From the NCBI RefSeq assembly GCF_001640025.1, contig NC_031671.1, positions 806,001 through 870,000 of the forward strand: DNA of 64,000 nucleotides, read 5' to 3'. Shown piece after piece: positions 51,672 through 62,716 of this stretch (within the stretch, counting starts at the first letter, position 1; each line of letters opens with the position of its first letter). This DNA comes from Sugiyamaella lignohabitans. Its lineage: Eukaryota; Ascomycota; Dipodascomycetes; Dipodascales; Trichomonascaceae. The position numbers and the translations under genes are program-made. The notes under the pieces were generated by a model, which had not been told where the DNA came from, did no database searches, and saw nothing but the letters and a program-made list of their open reading frames with translations.

Positions 51672-54077
51672 ATGTCGTTTCCATTTGAGCAGCAATACAA
51701 CCAGTTCATGGTAGATGAGAGTAGCGGCACACAGTTCAATTCAGACAATGGAGGATCTGCTAATATGTTGATTTCTCAAGTACCTGGTAATACATCTAAC
51801 CAGCAGTTGATGCAACAGTCTTCACAGCCTTCACAGCAGCAGCAGTTTCGAAACTCATTTCAATTTCAGGGTCAGCCTGGTAGTCAAATGGCGGGCCCAA
51901 GGCAGAATCAGGGACCAGCAGCTGTAGAACAGACTCGCAACGTTTCCATGAATCAGGGTCAATTTCACGTAAATACTCCTCAATCACAACTCCAACCACA
52001 GTCTTCCCAAGGACCAGTGAATCAAGCGAAGTATGCACAATTTTTGCAACAACAGCTACAACATCAGCAACATCAAACCCCAGCTCTGGCGGGACAGGCA
52101 GATGGATTACAGACTCCCCCCTCTGCAATGGTGAGGGGGAGCCAAACTAACCAAAATGCTATGGTCTCTGGAGCTAATCCCGGAAATGTGCAATTTCAAA
52201 TGTCTCAATACGCACCTAACACTTCTGGACCACAAAATCAACGGATTAATTTAGGACAGTCGGGTAGTCTAGGGACAAAATTCGCAGGATCGAGCGCTCT
52301 ACCAGGTAATCCAGGTGACTCAGCTCCTGGAGGCCCTGTACTGTCCGCTTCAGGTGGTCCCAATGCTGCCGGTGTGCATGGAATTCATCCCGTACCTAGT
52401 AATATTGGAGCACCAGTGGTCCCAATTACGGGCCACCAACCGTCCGATAGGAGCAATATTCCACCAAGACCCGCGTTACCAAATGAGATCCTTTCTGCGG
52501 TGAAGGAGTTACCTAATTCTACTCTGGAGGAAAAGACGCTTATTGAGCTTTTAACTAAAGATGCTGAGCAAGAGCTGATATTTGCTAAGCAAGAGCAAAG
52601 ACACGCTGGTCTTATCTACCGGAAGCAGGTGGAGTATGACTACTATGACCAAGTACGCCAATTAAGACAGGTACAACCGAGTGCCATTTTCGGCGATGGC
52701 TATTCTGGTTATGGAAACAGCTGGACTGGATCAAGAATGAATCTAATTTATCCCCGAGACAGAAAGCGAGGCAAAAGAGAATCAAGTGAGCTGTTTTTGT
52801 CAATGGAGCAACTGGAATATATTGCATCTATACCAGAGCTACTTGCTCCAATAAGGTTGGACATCGATCTAGATAAGTATCGACTTCGTGATACGTTTAC
52901 ATGGAACTTAAATGAAAAGCTAATCTCCGTTGATTTATTCGCACAGAATTTAGCTGAAGATTATAATATTCCCCTGTCTTATGCCCCTCTTATTGCGAAT
53001 AATATTAACGAAGTACTAAATGATTTCCATCCTCATGCGTTTGTAGAGGCGGCTGAAGACCAAGATCAGGCAAGCAGCGGACTCCATAGTAGCTCTGCAA
53101 CTGGAGAAGAGTCATCTGGAACTGTTATTACTTCAGTGAACACTTCTACTACGAGTTCTAATCCTGCTGGTGATGTTACCGTTACTACTACAACTAATGA
53201 CGGTATATCTGAGAATTTGACCCCTAATGGATACGCCACAAATCCTACATTATCTAATCGAAATGACGATATGAGAATAACGATCAAGCTGGATATTACA
53301 GTTGGTCAACATAATTTGGTTGACCAGTTCGAGTGGGATTTGAATTGTATGGACAATAATCCTGAGCAGTTTGCAGAAGCCATGTGCAGAGATCTAAGCC
53401 TCTCAGGCGAGTTCGCAACTGCTATCGCACATGCAATTCGTGAGCAAACACAACTTTTCACAAAAACATTATTTCTAGTTGGCCATCAGTTTGACGGCCG
53501 GCCAATAGAAGACGATGATATTGTTCGCGAATTGTGCCCACCCGTGACTTCGGATGCCTTTCTCAGGAACACGTCGTTTATCAAAGACTTCTCACCTGTT
53601 CTATTTGAGATTCCGCATGTCGAACTCGACCGTCAAGATAAGGATCGTGATCGTGACAGTCGTCGTAAACGAAGACAGGGCCGTGCTGGTAGAAGAGGAG
53701 GTCCTACATTACCTGACTTGCGGGAAACTGTCCGCACATTTCGTACTCCTGTTTACTCATCATTATTACCTGGTGGTATTGATAAAGTACTTGAGCTTGT
53801 CCGCAAACAGGCAACTAAGGCCGAGGAGAGTGATGACGATGATGATACACCACGGCCGGTTACCGTTGGTAGAAGAGGTAGGCCTCCTGCCCATGCTCAA
53901 TTGTCTGGTGTGAGTACATTTCGAGCATCACCTGCAGCGCTTCCATCAAGTTCTTCGAGAATGGCTAGCCCGCAATTTCGATATCATCAGCAGATTCAAT
54001 CAGTTGAAGATCATTATCTGGTTAAGCTTCGCATTCCACCTCGTATACGGGATGAAGTCAATCGTATATCTCTGTGA
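51672..54077 (+). CDS. SNF5: SWI/SNF chromatin remodelling subunit Snf5
   Basis: Single exon, 801 residues. The first 270 or so residues are Gln/Gly/Asn/Pro-rich and disordered, as in yeast Snf5. The SNF5 homology region has two imperfect repeats: ELLAPIRLDIDLDKYRLRDT with FTWNLNEKLISVDLFAQNLA, and MRITIKLDITVGQHNLVDQF with EWDLNCMDNNPEQFAEAMC. A Ser/Thr-rich spacer separates them. Basic stretch RRKRRQGRAGRRGGP and an AT-hook-like core GRRGRPP lie in the C-terminal part. It is a core SWI/SNF subunit contacting the nucleosome acidic patch. Sfh1 of RSC is a paralogue, but lacks the long Gln-rich head, so Snf5 is preferred. Confidence 0.92.
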   Translation: MSFPFEQQYNQFMVDESSGTQFNSDNGGSANMLISQVPGNTSNQQLMQQSSQPSQQQQFRNSFQFQGQPGSQMAGPRQNQGPAAVEQTRNVSMNQGQFHVNTPQSQLQPQSSQGPVNQAKYAQFLQQQLQHQQHQTPALAGQADGLQTPPSAMVRGSQTNQNAMVSGANPGNVQFQMSQYAPNTSGPQNQRINLGQSGSLGTKFAGSSALPGNPGDSAPGGPVLSASGGPNAAGVHGIHPVPSNIGAPVVPITGHQPSDRSNIPPRPALPNEILSAVKELPNSTLEEKTLIELLTKDAEQELIFAKQEQRHAGLIYRKQVEYDYYDQVRQLRQVQPSAIFGDGYSGYGNSWTGSRMNLIYPRDRKRGKRESSELFLSMEQLEYIASIPELLAPIRLDIDLDKYRLRDTFTWNLNEKLISVDLFAQNLAEDYNIPLSYAPLIANNINEVLNDFHPHAFVEAAEDQDQASSGLHSSSATGEESSGTVITSVNTSTTSSNPAGDVTVTTTTNDGISENLTPNGYATNPTLSNRNDDMRITIKLDITVGQHNLVDQFEWDLNCMDNNPEQFAEAMCRDLSLSGEFATAIAHAIREQTQLFTKTLFLVGHQFDGRPIEDDDIVRELCPPVTSDAFLRNTSFIKDFSPVLFEIPHVELDRQDKDRDRDSRRKRRQGRAGRRGGPTLPDLRETVRTFRTPVYSSLLPGGIDKVLELVRKQATKAEESDDDDDTPRPVTVGRRGRPPAHAQLSGVSTFRASPAALPSSSSRMASPQFRYHQQIQSVEDHYLVKLRIPPRIRDEVNRISL

Positions 54078-54199
54078 TTTTATTTATACAGCTGTATATA
54101 TAATCAAGTGTACAAAATTGTAGTAGATGCTTTATATCACAATATTAAGATTATTGTATGTGATTTATCGTTTATATACGATACATAGTAATAGGGTGA

Positions 54200-55897
54200 T
54201 CAGTTATCTAAGCGTAAAAGTTGAAGAGCACTGTCTATACCGTTATTACGAGCTGCAATCTTGGCCTTCACAAAGTCAACTAGTTGCTCGAGTGGAACAT
54301 CGGTACCTTGATCAGCATCAGATCCCATTCCCAATTCCTTTACCTTGACTATGCCCTTGGGGTACTCTTCCTGGCCAAGAATAACAGCAAATGGACAACC
54401 CGACTTCTCAGCAGCCTCGAACTGCTTCGGAGTCTTAGGCTTTGTTTTATACATAAATTCAGCTTCAACACCACCATCCCAAAGCAGTTTAGCAACTGAA
54501 AGGCGCTCATTGAGAAATCCAGTCCAAGTAGGACCTCCTCCAAATGCCATTAGGAACACCTGAGTTGAAGTTGATCTGGCATTATCATATAGACCGGGGC
54601 GTGCCTTGATAAGTGAAAATAGACGTTCGACACCGAAAGAAACGCCCACACATGGAATTGAAGCATTTTTCTTGCTGGTTCCCGCAAACATACCCACAAG
54701 GTTATCATAACGACCTCCAGCAAGAATTGAGCCGACACCTACATTTTCAGAGTTATCATCATCGTCATCCAGTTTCTTCGCCTTCTTAGATTTCTTATTA
54801 GCATTTGAAGATTGAGCCTCTTTGCTTGATGGCTCTGGTGGTGCAGAAGCAGCTGTAACAGCCTCGTAAATGAGACCAGTGTAATAGTCTAAGCCACGGG
54901 CCAACGAAAGGTCGAACGAAATATGCTTGGTGACGCCAAAGGCTTCTAAGTAAGGAAGAGCAGTTTCCATATCCGCAATTCCCTGAGCTGCTGATGCGTT
55001 GCTTGACAGTGCACTATCGGCTTTAAGCTTGTTGATTACATCACTGATAGTTCCTTTGATTAGCACATACTCTCCAATGCGGTCAGCGACTTCCTCTGGT
55101 TGTCCCTTTTCAACGACCATTTCTTTCTTGACTTCAGACCATGGGGCCTTATCAAGCTTATCAACTGCGCTCGAAACTTTTCTAACATCTTGTTCCTTCA
55201 CACCACAATGCTGGAAAATACCGTCAAGAATCTTTCGATGGTTGACTTTGATAGTAAAGTCCTCGATTCCCAGAGCAGTCAAACCCTCGGCAGCAATTGA
55301 CAAAATTTCAGAGTCTGCAACCATATTCTCGTAAGAACCAGCAATATCAAAATCACATTGATAAAATTCTCGCATCCGGCCCTTAGTCATTGCAGGCTGA
55401 TCCCTTCTATACACTTTAGCAATGTGGTATCTCTTAATATTTTGAATGCCGTTCATTGCCACAAATCTTGCAAAAGGCACTGTGAGGTCATATCTTAAAG
55501 ATGTCAGCTCGCCACCTTGGTCCTCAAGATTATAAATGAGCTTTGAATCCTCACCATACTTGCCAGATAAAATTTCTCTAAGCTCAAAAACAGGAGTGTC
55601 AATTGTTACACCACCATGACGTTTGAAAACTTTGGTAATGGTCTCAAAAATAGCCGATCGAATAGTCATATCTTTGTCAGCCCAGTCCTTTGTACCTTTA
55701 GGGGTTTTTAGTGTGAACTGGGGAGCAGCTGGGGCCTTGGGGGCCCTGACCTTTGCAGGGACTGCAGTCTCAACTGGGGCTGTTGACTCTGTAGACATCT
55801 GATAAGCGGCTAAAACTTTGCTGGCTGAGGTAATTGATGATTTTAAGCCTGATTCAAAATAAGGTCTGATGCTATTTATACGGTTGAAGCTTCTCAT
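54200..55897 (-). CDS. HTS1: Histidyl-tRNA synthetase, cytosolic and mitochondrial
   Basis: Single exon, 565 residues from ATG 55897. Class II synthetase: [19 protein letters not shown] near the start, motif 2 region with [11 protein letters not shown], histidine signature [15 protein letters not shown], and [10 protein letters not shown] Lys/Asp-rich insert ([14 protein letters not shown]) splits the core just before the last motif. The first 33 residues are basic and Ser-rich ([19 protein letters not shown]), a likely mitochondrial presequence, and an in-frame ATG at 55798 ([13 protein letters not shown]) fits the cytosolic start. One gene with two starts is the known arrangement for yeast HTS1. 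It converges with SNF5 with a 122-bp gap. Confidence 0.95.
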   Translation of the reverse strand: MRSFNRINSIRPYFESGLKSSITSASKVLAAYQMSTESTAPVETAVPAKVRAPKAPAAPQFTLKTPKGTKDWADKDMTIRSAIFETITKVFKRHGGVTIDTPVFELREILSGKYGEDSKLIYNLEDQGGELTSLRYDLTVPFARFVAMNGIQNIKRYHIAKVYRRDQPAMTKGRMREFYQCDFDIAGSYENMVADSEILSIAAEGLTALGIEDFTIKVNHRKILDGIFQHCGVKEQDVRKVSSAVDKLDKAPWSEVKKEMVVEKGQPEEVADRIGEYVLIKGTISDVINKLKADSALSSNASAAQGIADMETALPYLEAFGVTKHISFDLSLARGLDYYTGLIYEAVTAASAPPEPSSKEAQSSNANKKSKKAKKLDDDDDNSENVGVGSILAGGRYDNLVGMFAGTSKKNASIPCVGVSFGVERLFSLIKARPGLYDNARSTSTQVFLMAFGGGPTWTGFLNERLSVAKLLWDGGVEAEFMYKTKPKTPKQFEAAEKSGCPFAVILGQEEYPKGIVKVKELGMGSDADQGTDVPLEQLVDFVKAKIAARNNGIDSALQLLRLDN

Positions 55898-56269
55898 ACG
55901 ACAAGATGGAAGATAGAGTCAGAGTCATGAAGTTGATCACATCGTAAGGCTGAAATTTTTCAATGATGACGATCCTCTGTATAGCGATATGGTAGTATCT
56001 GGGGGGGGGGTATCATGTGGTCATGTATATAGAAAATAGTATAAGGAAATGAATTTCTTTACCTAGAGGACTTTGAATGGGAAAAATTTATTGCTTCAAT
56101 CTGGGCTAGTGGAGCAAATGGCATTCTAAATCTGCTTAGCAAGAACAGAATTCGTAAAAATTGAAATTTCAGCTCATACGGCTGAATCCAATCTCCTCGG
56201 TGAACCCCCTCGCCTCTGTCAAGGCTAACATGCTCGGATGTAAATCGTCAACATAACAAAGCTGTTGCA
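55898..56269. other. Divergent HTS1-TFA1 promoter with a G10 run
   Basis: About 372 bp. Ten consecutive G bases at 56001-56010 are unusual for this AT-rich DNA. No gene is seen. The region must hold both promoters and the alternative transcript starts of HTS1. Confidence 0.45.
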
Positions 56270-57472
56270 ATGGAAATTGTGAAAACATTGATTCGATATG
56301 TCACTAGGGGCTTTTTTAGTCATAAAAGTATCCTAATAATGGATGCACTACTTATCCATGGTGTGCTAACAGATGATGAATTATGGCATATGCTCGGTAT
56401 AAATAAGAAAGAGTTAAGAGCACTGTGTGCCAAGCTTAAAGAAAATCACCTACTCACTGACCATGTTCAGCGGGAAGAGGGCCCTGCGCAAAGGCCTATT
56501 ACTAAAACATATTATTATATCCATTATACAGAAACAATTGATGCGATAAAATGGAAGATGCACTCAATTGTCAAGAAACTAAAAGAGGAAGTGGGAGCTG
56601 AATCACAACCCCAAGGTTATGTATGTGACACCTGTAAATCGCGGTATGCAACTATCGATGTCATTGGGAATTTCAATAGTGATCGTGGTGGATTTGTGTG
56701 TGATGTTTGTGATTCGTTACTCCGTGAAGATGATAGCTCTGCCGAGTCTCAAGCCCAGCAAGAAAAGCTGGGTCGATTAATGAGCCAGATCGACCCCATT
56801 ATTGATGCGTTACGGCAAATTGATGAAGTTCATATTCCTGAGAATACATTTCAGAGCTCACTGGCTCATGCATTACCGGCGCCATCCTCTACTGGACCAA
56901 CTACTGCCACGACAACCTCTTCGGCAATTAAGTTTGCAAAATCCGCCAACCAAGGGGGTGTCAATGGAACTACGTCATTGCAGGTCAACATCACTTCAGA
57001 CAAAGAATCTGCTGAGATCGAGCGTAAGAATCGGGAAGAAAGAGCCCGTCTGGCAGAAGAGAATGCCCTGCCTACGTGGCACTTGGAAAGTACTGTTGGC
57101 AAATCACTCTATGATTCGACAAATTCAAGCGCGACTAGCGGTGATAAGATGGACGCAAATGCCCCTATTCTTAGCGATAGGTCTACTATAAAACTGGAGG
57201 ATAGTGATAAACCAGCGACGAGTGCAGACAATATTGTGTCTTCGGTTAATTCCACTACAAATTCCGTTGCGGAAGACAAAGCAAGTGAAGAGGCTTTGGC
57301 TTCATATTATGCACAGCTTGCGGCAAGACAAGAAGCCAGCGATGATGAAGATGAAGATGACGAGGAAGATGAAGATGAAGATGAAGATGACGATGCCGAA
57401 TTTGAAGACGTCATTACGGCGGATGTAAAAAGTACGATAGATGATGAAGATGATGACGACGACGAGGACTAG
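56270..57472 (+). CDS. TFA1: TFIIE large subunit Tfa1
   Basis: Single exon, 400 residues. The N-terminal winged helix (TLIRYVTRGFFSHKSILIMD; LINKKELRALCAKLKENHLL with neighbours) is followed by the zinc ribbon: CDTCKSRYATID, then CDVCDSLLREDD. The middle is Ser/Thr/Ala-rich, with a charged helix (EIERKNREERARLAEENALP), and the C-terminus is a run of Asp and Glu. TFIIE recruits and stimulates TFIIH at RNA polymerase II promoters. At 400 residues it is shorter than the 482 of S. cerevisiae, mainly in the acidic tail region. Confidence 0.94.
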   Translation: MEIVKTLIRYVTRGFFSHKSILIMDALLIHGVLTDDELWHMLGINKKELRALCAKLKENHLLTDHVQREEGPAQRPITKTYYYIHYTETIDAIKWKMHSIVKKLKEEVGAESQPQGYVCDTCKSRYATIDVIGNFNSDRGGFVCDVCDSLLREDDSSAESQAQQEKLGRLMSQIDPIIDALRQIDEVHIPENTFQSSLAHALPAPSSTGPTTATTTSSAIKFAKSANQGGVNGTTSLQVNITSDKESAEIERKNREERARLAEENALPTWHLESTVGKSLYDSTNSSATSGDKMDANAPILSDRSTIKLEDSDKPATSADNIVSSVNSTTNSVAEDKASEEALASYYAQLAARQEASDDEDEDDEEDEDEDEDDDAEFEDVITADVKSTIDDEDDDDDED

Positions 57473-57556
57473 CTCGTCTATCTTTGCGAGTAATAGCAAG
57501 GTTATTTAATAATTTAGATCATATATATGTAAACGTATGCATGAGACCGTGCAATA

Positions 57557-60500
57557 TCAAAATGCACATTGAAGTTTAGTTAACAGGTAAATTACTTCGT
57601 CAAGGGGAAGTGGTACCTTCACACCTTCGGGAAAGCTCCCCTCTATGACATTTGTTTGGTTACTTGCATCCATGTAGAGGAAGCTCAGTAACAGCTCGCC
57701 GTCCAACGTCTTATCCATATTTTCTTCGATGAGGCCAGCATCACATCGGTAGGCCCATTTGTTCATGTTACGACGCCGATTTTCCAGTTGGGAGAGTTCA
57801 GGTCCTAACAAATCCATATAACTTAAATTATGTTGAAGAGCTCTCAATGCTTCCACATGTTCGGAATCATCGACAAATCCAATACTGTATATCCCCCCGT
57901 GTGTTGTTCCCATGTATGCAATAGGCCGTACAACAGCACGTCCATTCTCACCCATAACGGGATTCCAAGCTGACTTTTCGGACACAGGTACAATCTTTGT
58001 CACATTACCCTCATTGAAATGAAAAGCTGATACCTTGTTAACTTCTGGGGAACCGGGACTATATTTCACAATTCTTAATGATCCTTCAGCATCTGCGACT
58101 AATATAGTCCTGTCTTTATGAAACACATCTACATCAGTCACGGGTACGGGTGTCGTATCTCGGAACACAAAAGAGTCTTGTTCTCCATAGCAAACAAAAG
58201 ATCTTAACAAGTCACCAGCTACGGTGATTTTGTCTCTCTGCTTGATTGCGACACAACAAGTACTTGTGTTAAAATATGATACATCAGCTGAGATCTCTTT
58301 GCTTTTGAATGGTAGAGGGATAATCTGCGAGACTGTTAGAAGATGCGGAAGATATTCCATTCATCCTATTTTTACTTACTGATGATTGTACTCCAAGTAG
58401 TGCCACGTCTCCATCTGTAAACATGGAATATACAGCACCATTTGTTTGAACCGTTTGCAACGAATCTGGTACAGGCATACCGTCCGCAGACAACATGTAC
58501 CGCCTAACCACTCCAAATTTCAATGCGTCGTTCCCTTTAGTGGCAACAGATCTCGACACGTTGTAATTCTCCCAATCAATTGTGGAAAATAATGGCTTCT
58601 TTGCCTCGCGCTCACCCCCAATATAACAGTACTTAAAGCCGTCTTTTTCCACTATACCCAAAGAGGAAAACTCTTCGTTAAAAAGTAGACAAAACTCACC
58701 AACACTCTTCATTTTCTTTGTATCGACAGTTTCGAGAATCCGGTTTTCCCAAAGAACAAGTGCCAGATGGTCGTCTATAGGTTTCACAGATAGTGGTAGA
58801 GGTTGTGTGGGCGACTTAATTGATAGATCAATTTCGTCAATCTGCACGTCTTGAAGGTCGTTCAACTGAATAAGTTGGAACCCTTTACCCAAGGCTACAG
58901 CAAATGAACCCTCATCTTCTGATACTTTAAGAACCGTTCGGGGTGATGCTTCAATACCTCCTATCGATTTAAAATTGTAGTCCGTATCTATCGAAACTGA
59001 TAATGTATCCGATATTGCAAATAGTAGTTCGTTATGAGCAACCAACCCAACAGGAAAGCGGCCCAAGATATAATCCTTGCCTTTACTCAGGGTGAGATCC
59101 TCAAACACGATTATCTTGCCATCGCTCAAACCAACGTATGCTTTCAACTTATCCATGATTTCATCCTCATGCGACATGGACCCTCTCAAAAGAACAGTTC
59201 GGATTCCTGGAGATTTTAAAGCCACCTTAGAAAGCAAACATGAAGGATCTGCCAGGTCACTGGTTCGGACATGAATAATTTTATTTTTCTTGTCAGACAC
59301 CCGATACAAATGGAGCTCAGTGCAATGCCAAAAGCTTACGAGGATATAACCAGAAACAAAAGATAGGTCTGATATTTCATGGCCCACAGTGACAAGCGAT
59401 ATATCAGATATCTGCTCCAATGATAGAGTATCTGCCCGGTATCGAAACAGCAACAATGTGTTCCTGGTGGTGACTACTATCATATCTTTCCAAATCTCAG
59501 CTTTGACTAGTTTTGAACCATCATTGGACGGTGTTAATGATATTGGATTGAGAATCTCCACGCCTCTCCTTGGGAACACCACAATGTTGCTCTCCGTAAG
59601 AAAAACGGTGGTACCTGTCTCCATCGTACCAAAATATAATGTCTCCGTATTCAGATCTAGTCCATTATATTCTAGTAGCTCAGACTTGACGAAAAAAGGA
59701 TCGTTCTCATCTAAAACAAATATCCTCGTTTCGCCAATACAGCCAACAACAATGAGGAGCTGCCCGTGTGCATCAACCCCAGACCATATATTTTGGATAT
59801 GGTCAACTGGGACAAATTCAGAAACTCCGCTAGGCAAATTTCCACATGTTATTCTTTTGATAGTACCCCCGGCAGAGCAAGCAATAATCTGATTTGCAGA
59901 AGTACTTACATCATTTTGGACATAAAAGTCTAAAATAGGACCCAAATTGTCAAGTTGATATATTACTCGATAGGGAGTAACAAAATCAGGTACGATGGTA
60001 GACCCCTCTACAAATTCTTCAAACAACCCTTCATTGAGACGCGTTACATCAAGCTCAATTAACATTGGTGCATTAACGTGACTTGTGACCATGAAGTATG
60101 ATCCACCAAGATGAATAACGTTATTTGCCCCGGAAATAATTGCCAGTGGGAAACAAGAAATTTCGATATCCAATTTTACACCATTAGAACTATGAGAGTC
60201 CTCTACGGTACTTTTGTTCTCGTGAAATGAGATATCCACATAATAGAGGGACCCTGATTCAGAACCGATAATATATCGGGAAGTCGTGACTGGCGAACAA
60301 AATATAATTGACTCAGGGTATGTTTCACCGGTGGCCTTGGAAATATAATAAGGACAATTCGCAATTGCTTCCCTGCTAGTATGATCATAGTAATAAATAC
60401 AAGCTTCATTGAATGTAAGAATACCGTGGCCCTTGACCCGTTGTGCAACGTGGGTATTTCCAGGTTCAGACACCTTTTTGGTTTTCAGTAATAAATTTTG

Positions 60501-61490
60501 AGTATGAGCAAGCCTTCGGATTTCTATAATATTTAGCTGGCATTCTGTGAACTTGGGTGTAGTTATTACAGCAAGAGAGCTCTCGCTAGTATATGGTGCA
60601 GGGCCATTCGTAGCATATGTAACTGGGAAGCCAACAAAAGAATTGATAATCTCTGGGAATACCCCCTCTATCCCCTTAGAATTAGGTGGTAAAACAGCCA
60701 TTGTAGGGTCAATATTTCGACAATTTCCATTCCGGTTGTTCCGGGGCGAATTGGAATTGTCTTGCATGTCTTGCATATCCACATCTTCATCGCTTTCCTC
60801 CACAGTCTCCTCTTCATAATTATGGCTTGTGTCGCCAACGACGCTGGCAGAACCTGTGGGGTTCTCATAAACGTCTTTGCTGTAGCCTATTGAGAATTTC
60901 ATGTCTTCCTTTTGCCTCTTTTTGTTACTCCTAGTGGTCATTTTTCTAGTAGATAAAAAAAACAGTCTTGTCCGTCCATCTTCTCGAACCAGAGATATCA
61001 CAGTCTCTGCTTCATCAATGCATGCCCAGCAATCAAGATTACGAAATGCGGTATTATGTGTGCCTTTTTGTTTAAGTTCAGGGTCAGACCTCATGATCGC
61101 ACCCTCGAAATGATAAGTAGGAGGGGAGAAGTAGTCGACCCAAATATTCTCAGGATAGCGTTCATGGAAGTAATACAATTGGCCATCTCGGGCTCTTACA
61201 ACATGTGCAGATCCATCTGGCAAGGAATAAAACAGATCCTCTTGTAATACTTTGCGACCGTGTTGAGGAAAACCGTGCTTTGGTCGGAATGCCAGCAATG
61301 ACTTTACTTGCCCCCCGACGTGAATAACATCAACCAGTGAAAGGCGATCCTGAAATACTCGGAATATCTCCAATGAATTCGGTTTGGCTATTATAAGTAC
61401 CTTTTCATCTACCGAATAGAAATTGGCATAAACAGCGAACTTTACTGAGCCTGGCTTCACGAGGGGTGAAATCACTACGGCCGAACTCAT
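57557..61490 (-). CDS. DDB1/CPSF160/Rse1-superfamily protein, probably Mms1/DDB1-like
   Basis: Two exons, 58380-61490 and 57557-58324, with a 55-nt intron (GTAAGT, TCTAAC, CGCAG); 1292 residues. It is built of beta-propeller sequence throughout, with the superfamily blocks LDNLGPILDFYVQND, IIACSAGGTIKRITCG, VGCIGETRIFVLDEND and a CPSF-A-type C-terminus (KITVAGDLLRSFVCYG; FNEGNVTKIVPVS; TLDGELLLSFLYMD). The end resembles DDB1 (GDL and FIDGDLIE-like elements) more than Cft1 or Rse1. A Lys/Arg- then Asp/Glu-rich loop (about 185-265) is an insertion. DDB1 and Mms1 link cullin ligases to substrates in repair and replication. Superfamily sure; exact orthologue not. Confidence 0.8.
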
Positions 61491-62716
61491 GACATATATC
61501 AGAGTTCTCCACCGCTCAACTTATATATACAAGTGAAACTAACTATGAAGCTTGAAAATAAGGGTCAATTGATCGCTAGAGATATTTTGTTCGCCAAAAT
61601 GGACTATACTAGCTAAATTAGTAGACAGCCTCAATGCTATAATGGCACAAGATGGATGGTCCAGAAATATAACCAATATTGTACTGATACTCTCTTAAAG
61701 GAGTTTAGGAGTCCAACCAGATTCTTGGGGTGCGGTTTAAGTTGCTTTTTATTGCTTATCTTGCAGGCAAGTGTTTGTCGACAACTTGTACAGAAGTTGA
61801 AATATAAATGACGCCAATATCTGGAACCTCTAATGTAATATACAATATTGCTCTTAGTATGTGATATCGATTTTCACTATAAATGGACTACATCGAAGTT
61901 TTGTTATAAAGACATCTCATATGCTTTTTTCACATGTTATCTCCCCTGCGGATAGAATTTTTATTCAGCTAATCACCATTTGAACTATTGCCAGATAGAA
62001 ACAAAAGACCAAATCAACTCGAAAATATGTGTTCTCCAAATTATCGGCATGTAAAACCACTAGACGTGCTCATAACACCATCTTCGTATGCAAGATAGAG
62101 AGCATGCATTGCATATCATGGTTTGTCGACGAATCTCGTTCTTGACACATCATCTGCCAATCGCTATCTAAAATGAAAAGACTTTAGAAGTTTGACGAGT
62201 TTGACACCAATTTGTAACCAGGATGCATTCAGCGTGCTTTCCAGTGCTCAAATTCAGTTGCTACATAAAAGATTACGTCCCCCATTTGGCACCTTCGAGC
62301 TATAGTTAGCTATAAATTTAAATAGTAATGAAGGCGCCCATTCCTCTCGCTGTATAAGATACAATGGAATTTAAGTGCCCGTGACAACTTTACTTGGTAT
62401 GATACAAGTTTGAGACTTTATACAGATGAGCCTGCGGAAAAGATGCTTCACCAAGGAACCGCCTACATCCTAGCCAACTATGGAAAAACACTCCAATATT
62501 GACTCAACAGTCCTAGGTTCAGAGAACCGGTGCTATAGGCTATTTGGAGAATCTCAACAATAAATGTGAAATTATAAAATATTATTTATATAGTCTGCTA
62601 CCTTGTATGATTCAATAGCTAATGAAGTAGGGGTGGGATGAATGACCTGTCAATGTCGAATAGCGATCCTGCTTGGCAGACGCTTTCTATAGCACCATCT
62701 GTTTAAAGCAGAGTGC
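61491..62716. other. Intergenic region, no gene seen
   Basis: About 1.2 kb between the DDB1-like gene start and the VMA3 stop. No coherent frame, splice chain, tRNA or repeat was recognised. It probably contains the DDB1-like promoter and VMA3 3' end signals. Confidence 0.4.
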
